From positions 16,139 through 80,138 of the forward strand of contig JAHDBN010000006.1 in assembly GCA_020630335.1 (NCBI GenBank): a stretch of DNA of 64,000 nt, given 5' to 3'. The position numbers and the translations under genes were made by a program. The notes beneath the pieces were generated by a model, which was not told where the DNA came from, made no database searches, and worked only from the letters and a program-made list of their open reading frames with translations. Shown one piece after another: positions 62,715 to 64,000 of this stretch (within the stretch, counting starts at the first letter, position 1; each line of letters opens with the position of its first letter). The DNA is from Bacteriovoracaceae bacterium. GTDB taxonomy: Bacteria; Bdellovibrionota; Bacteriovoracia; Bacteriovoracales; Bacteriovoracaceae.

Positions 62715-64000
62715 CTACTTCATTAAATACTGAGAAACTGTTCGCACCATCACTCCTGACGCTCCAGACGGAGGACAATAAGGAAGGTGAACCTGAGAAT
62801 CACAAACACCTGCGATGTCTAAATGAGACCATGAGATATCATTTTTGATAAAGTTCTCAAGGAATGCGGCTGCCGTAGCAGTTCCGGCCATTCTTGCTTT
62901 TCCTATGTTTTTCAAATCAGCAATTTTAGATTTCATTTGATCTCTATATTCATCAATAATTGGTAGTTGCCATAAATACTCATCCGCATCTTTCGAAGCA
63001 CCTAGTAGGCCATTTATCATCTTTTGATCATTTCCTAGTAAAGCACAAACCTCGACACCAAATGCTACTAAACAAGCCCCTGTAAGAGTTGCGGCATCAA
63101 TAATTTCATGGGGTTTAAGATCACAAGTATAATCAAGCGCATCTGCGAGAATGAGTCTTCCCTCTGCATCCGTATTTAAAATCTCTACAGTCTTACCATT
63201 TCTTCCTTTTACAATCGAATCAGGTGTTGTTGCTTTTGCATTAACTGCATTGTCAGTCATAGCAAGAACACAAGTGATTTTATTTTTAGAACCCTGAAGA
63301 ACAGCTGATCTAAAAGCACCATAAAGAGTTGCTGAACCACCCATATCAAACTTCATTCCCATCATCGAGCCACCAGGTTTTAAGCTATATCCACCTGTAT
63401 CAAAAGTAATTCCTTTACCGACCAAAGCGATATGCTTTGTTTTCTTTGTTGCTTTCTTAGGAGTATAAGTAAGATGCACGAGTCTTGGTTCATAAGCAGA
63501 TCCTGCATTTACCGATAAGAAAAGATTCATTTTTTCTTTTTTAATATCTGACTTCTTAAGGATTTTTACTTTAACTCCGCATCCTTTCATGTTTTTCTTA
63601 ATATCTTTTTCGATTAAGCTTGCATAAACTTCGGAGTTTAAAACATTTGGAGCTTCGTTTACAAAATCTCTACAAATATTTACAGATGAAGAAATTGCAG
63701 AGATCTTCTCATCAATTTTTTCAAACTTTGCTTTAGTCATTTTAGATGAATAAAAAGATACCTTACCATTCTCTTTACTAGTCGCTTTATATTTATCAAA
63801 GGAATATCGAGTCAAATAAATAGCCTCAAGTAGTATTTCTGCTGTTTTATCTGTTTTAAATTTTTTTGAAAAACTATCCAAATCAACTAAAACATTCTTT
63901 GTCTTTAATGATCTATAAAACTTTGCAAAAGATCTTCTTAATTTTTCAGACTTTAAATCTTTCGAGTTTCCTAATCCCATGACAATATATTTATTTTCTT
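62715..64000 (-). CDS. pepA: Leucyl aminopeptidase (M17), start outside window
   Basis: This cytosolic dimetal aminopeptidase releases N-terminal amino acids. The signature NTDAEGRLILADAL and the active-site block GKGITFDTGGYSLKPG, with its conserved Lys and Asp, are visible. The frame stays open past an in-frame ATG at 63980 to the right edge (KYIVMGLGNSKDL), and the upstream residues look like the N-terminal domain of the family, so the true start lies beyond 64000. About 60 to 80 N-terminal residues are missing. It is likely in one operon with trmL. Confidence 0.93.
   Translation of the reverse strand, partial: ENKYIVMGLGNSKDLKSEKLRRSFAKFYRSLKTKNVLVDLDSFSKKFKTDKTAEILLEAIYLTRYSFDKYKATSKENGKVSFYSSKMTKAKFEKIDEKISAISSSVNICRDFVNEAPNVLNSEVYASLIEKDIKKNMKGCGVKVKILKKSDIKKEKMNLFLSVNAGSAYEPRLVHLTYTPKKATKKTKHIALVGKGITFDTGGYSLKPGGSMMGMKFDMGGSATLYGAFRSAVLQGSKNKITCVLAMTDNAVNAKATTPDSIVKGRNGKTVEILNTDAEGRLILADALDYTCDLKPHEIIDAATLTGACLVAFGVEVCALLGNDQKMINGLLGASKDADEYLWQLPIIDEYRDQMKSKIADLKNIGKARMAGTATAAAFLENFIKNDISWSHLDIAGVCDSQVHLPYCPPSGASGVMVRTVSQYLMK

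Overview
The window is a densely coded, strongly AT-rich chromosomal segment of a Gram-negative bacterium. It encodes an outer-membrane barrel, many lipobox lipoproteins, a Kdo-transferase-like enzyme, an MsbA-like exporter and Mpl. The best taxonomic hints are a 63-residue histone-fold protein of the Bdellovibrio Bd0055 type, a RodZ-like protein, several sigma-54 activator-type proteins, and many secreted proteins with no recognisable family. Together they suggest the Bdellovibrionota, probably the marine or soil Bacteriovorax/Halobacteriovorax side. This placement is inference. I saw no rRNA, tRNA, insertion sequence, prophage or CRISPR array.

Layout. 1-1205 is the N-terminal part of a secreted lipoprotein made of 52-residue Cys-rich modules joined by Thr linkers (156-bp tandem DNA repeats); it runs off the left edge. 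2520-14111 is one long co-directional minus-strand run with very short gaps: fadA, fadB, a LolC/E-like permease, a heterodimeric ABC exporter, a DsbA-like lipoprotein, a pyruvate kinase fused to a ferredoxin domain, and queG. 14275-20526 holds an outer-membrane barrel, an unknown secreted protein, a His-rich lipoprotein, a pilin-like peptide, and the sufE-hemB-waaA-like operon.

20667-29521 is a plus-strand block: a GYF_2 membrane protein, tmk-holB-ricT, then a degenerate tyrosine recombinase joined to the riboflavin genes ribD-ribE-yecM-ribB-ribH, then rpsD with its own promoter and a strong terminator. 29589-36896 holds exported proteins, a Na+/H+ antiporter, a peptide-binding lipoprotein with deoC, and an AstE-like peptidase.

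36893-41541 (minus) looks like a small regulatory and secretion-ring locus: an NtrC-type response regulator, a TPR-like secreted protein, an activator-like protein that has lost its Walker B acids and GAFTGA loop, and a shortened FliF-like ring protein. 41627-50612 holds metK, an unknown secreted protein, mpl, glyS, msbA-like, the histone and recO. 50584-54804 has a mini SF2 helicase overlapping recO, nfu, a frameshifted GNAT gene, and a GNAT-like protein beside a fatty-acid desaturase fused to a GNAT-like domain. 54902-64000 holds lepA, a HAMP-PAS sensor without output domain coupled to trkA-trkH, a TPR lipoprotein with a RodZ-like protein, trmL, and pepA, which runs off the right edge.

The items most worth following are the pyruvate kinase-ferredoxin fusion (second Fe-S motif CxxDxxC), the histone, the desaturase-GNAT fusion, the FliF-like/activator-like cluster, and the catalytically depleted recombinase in the riboflavin operon.
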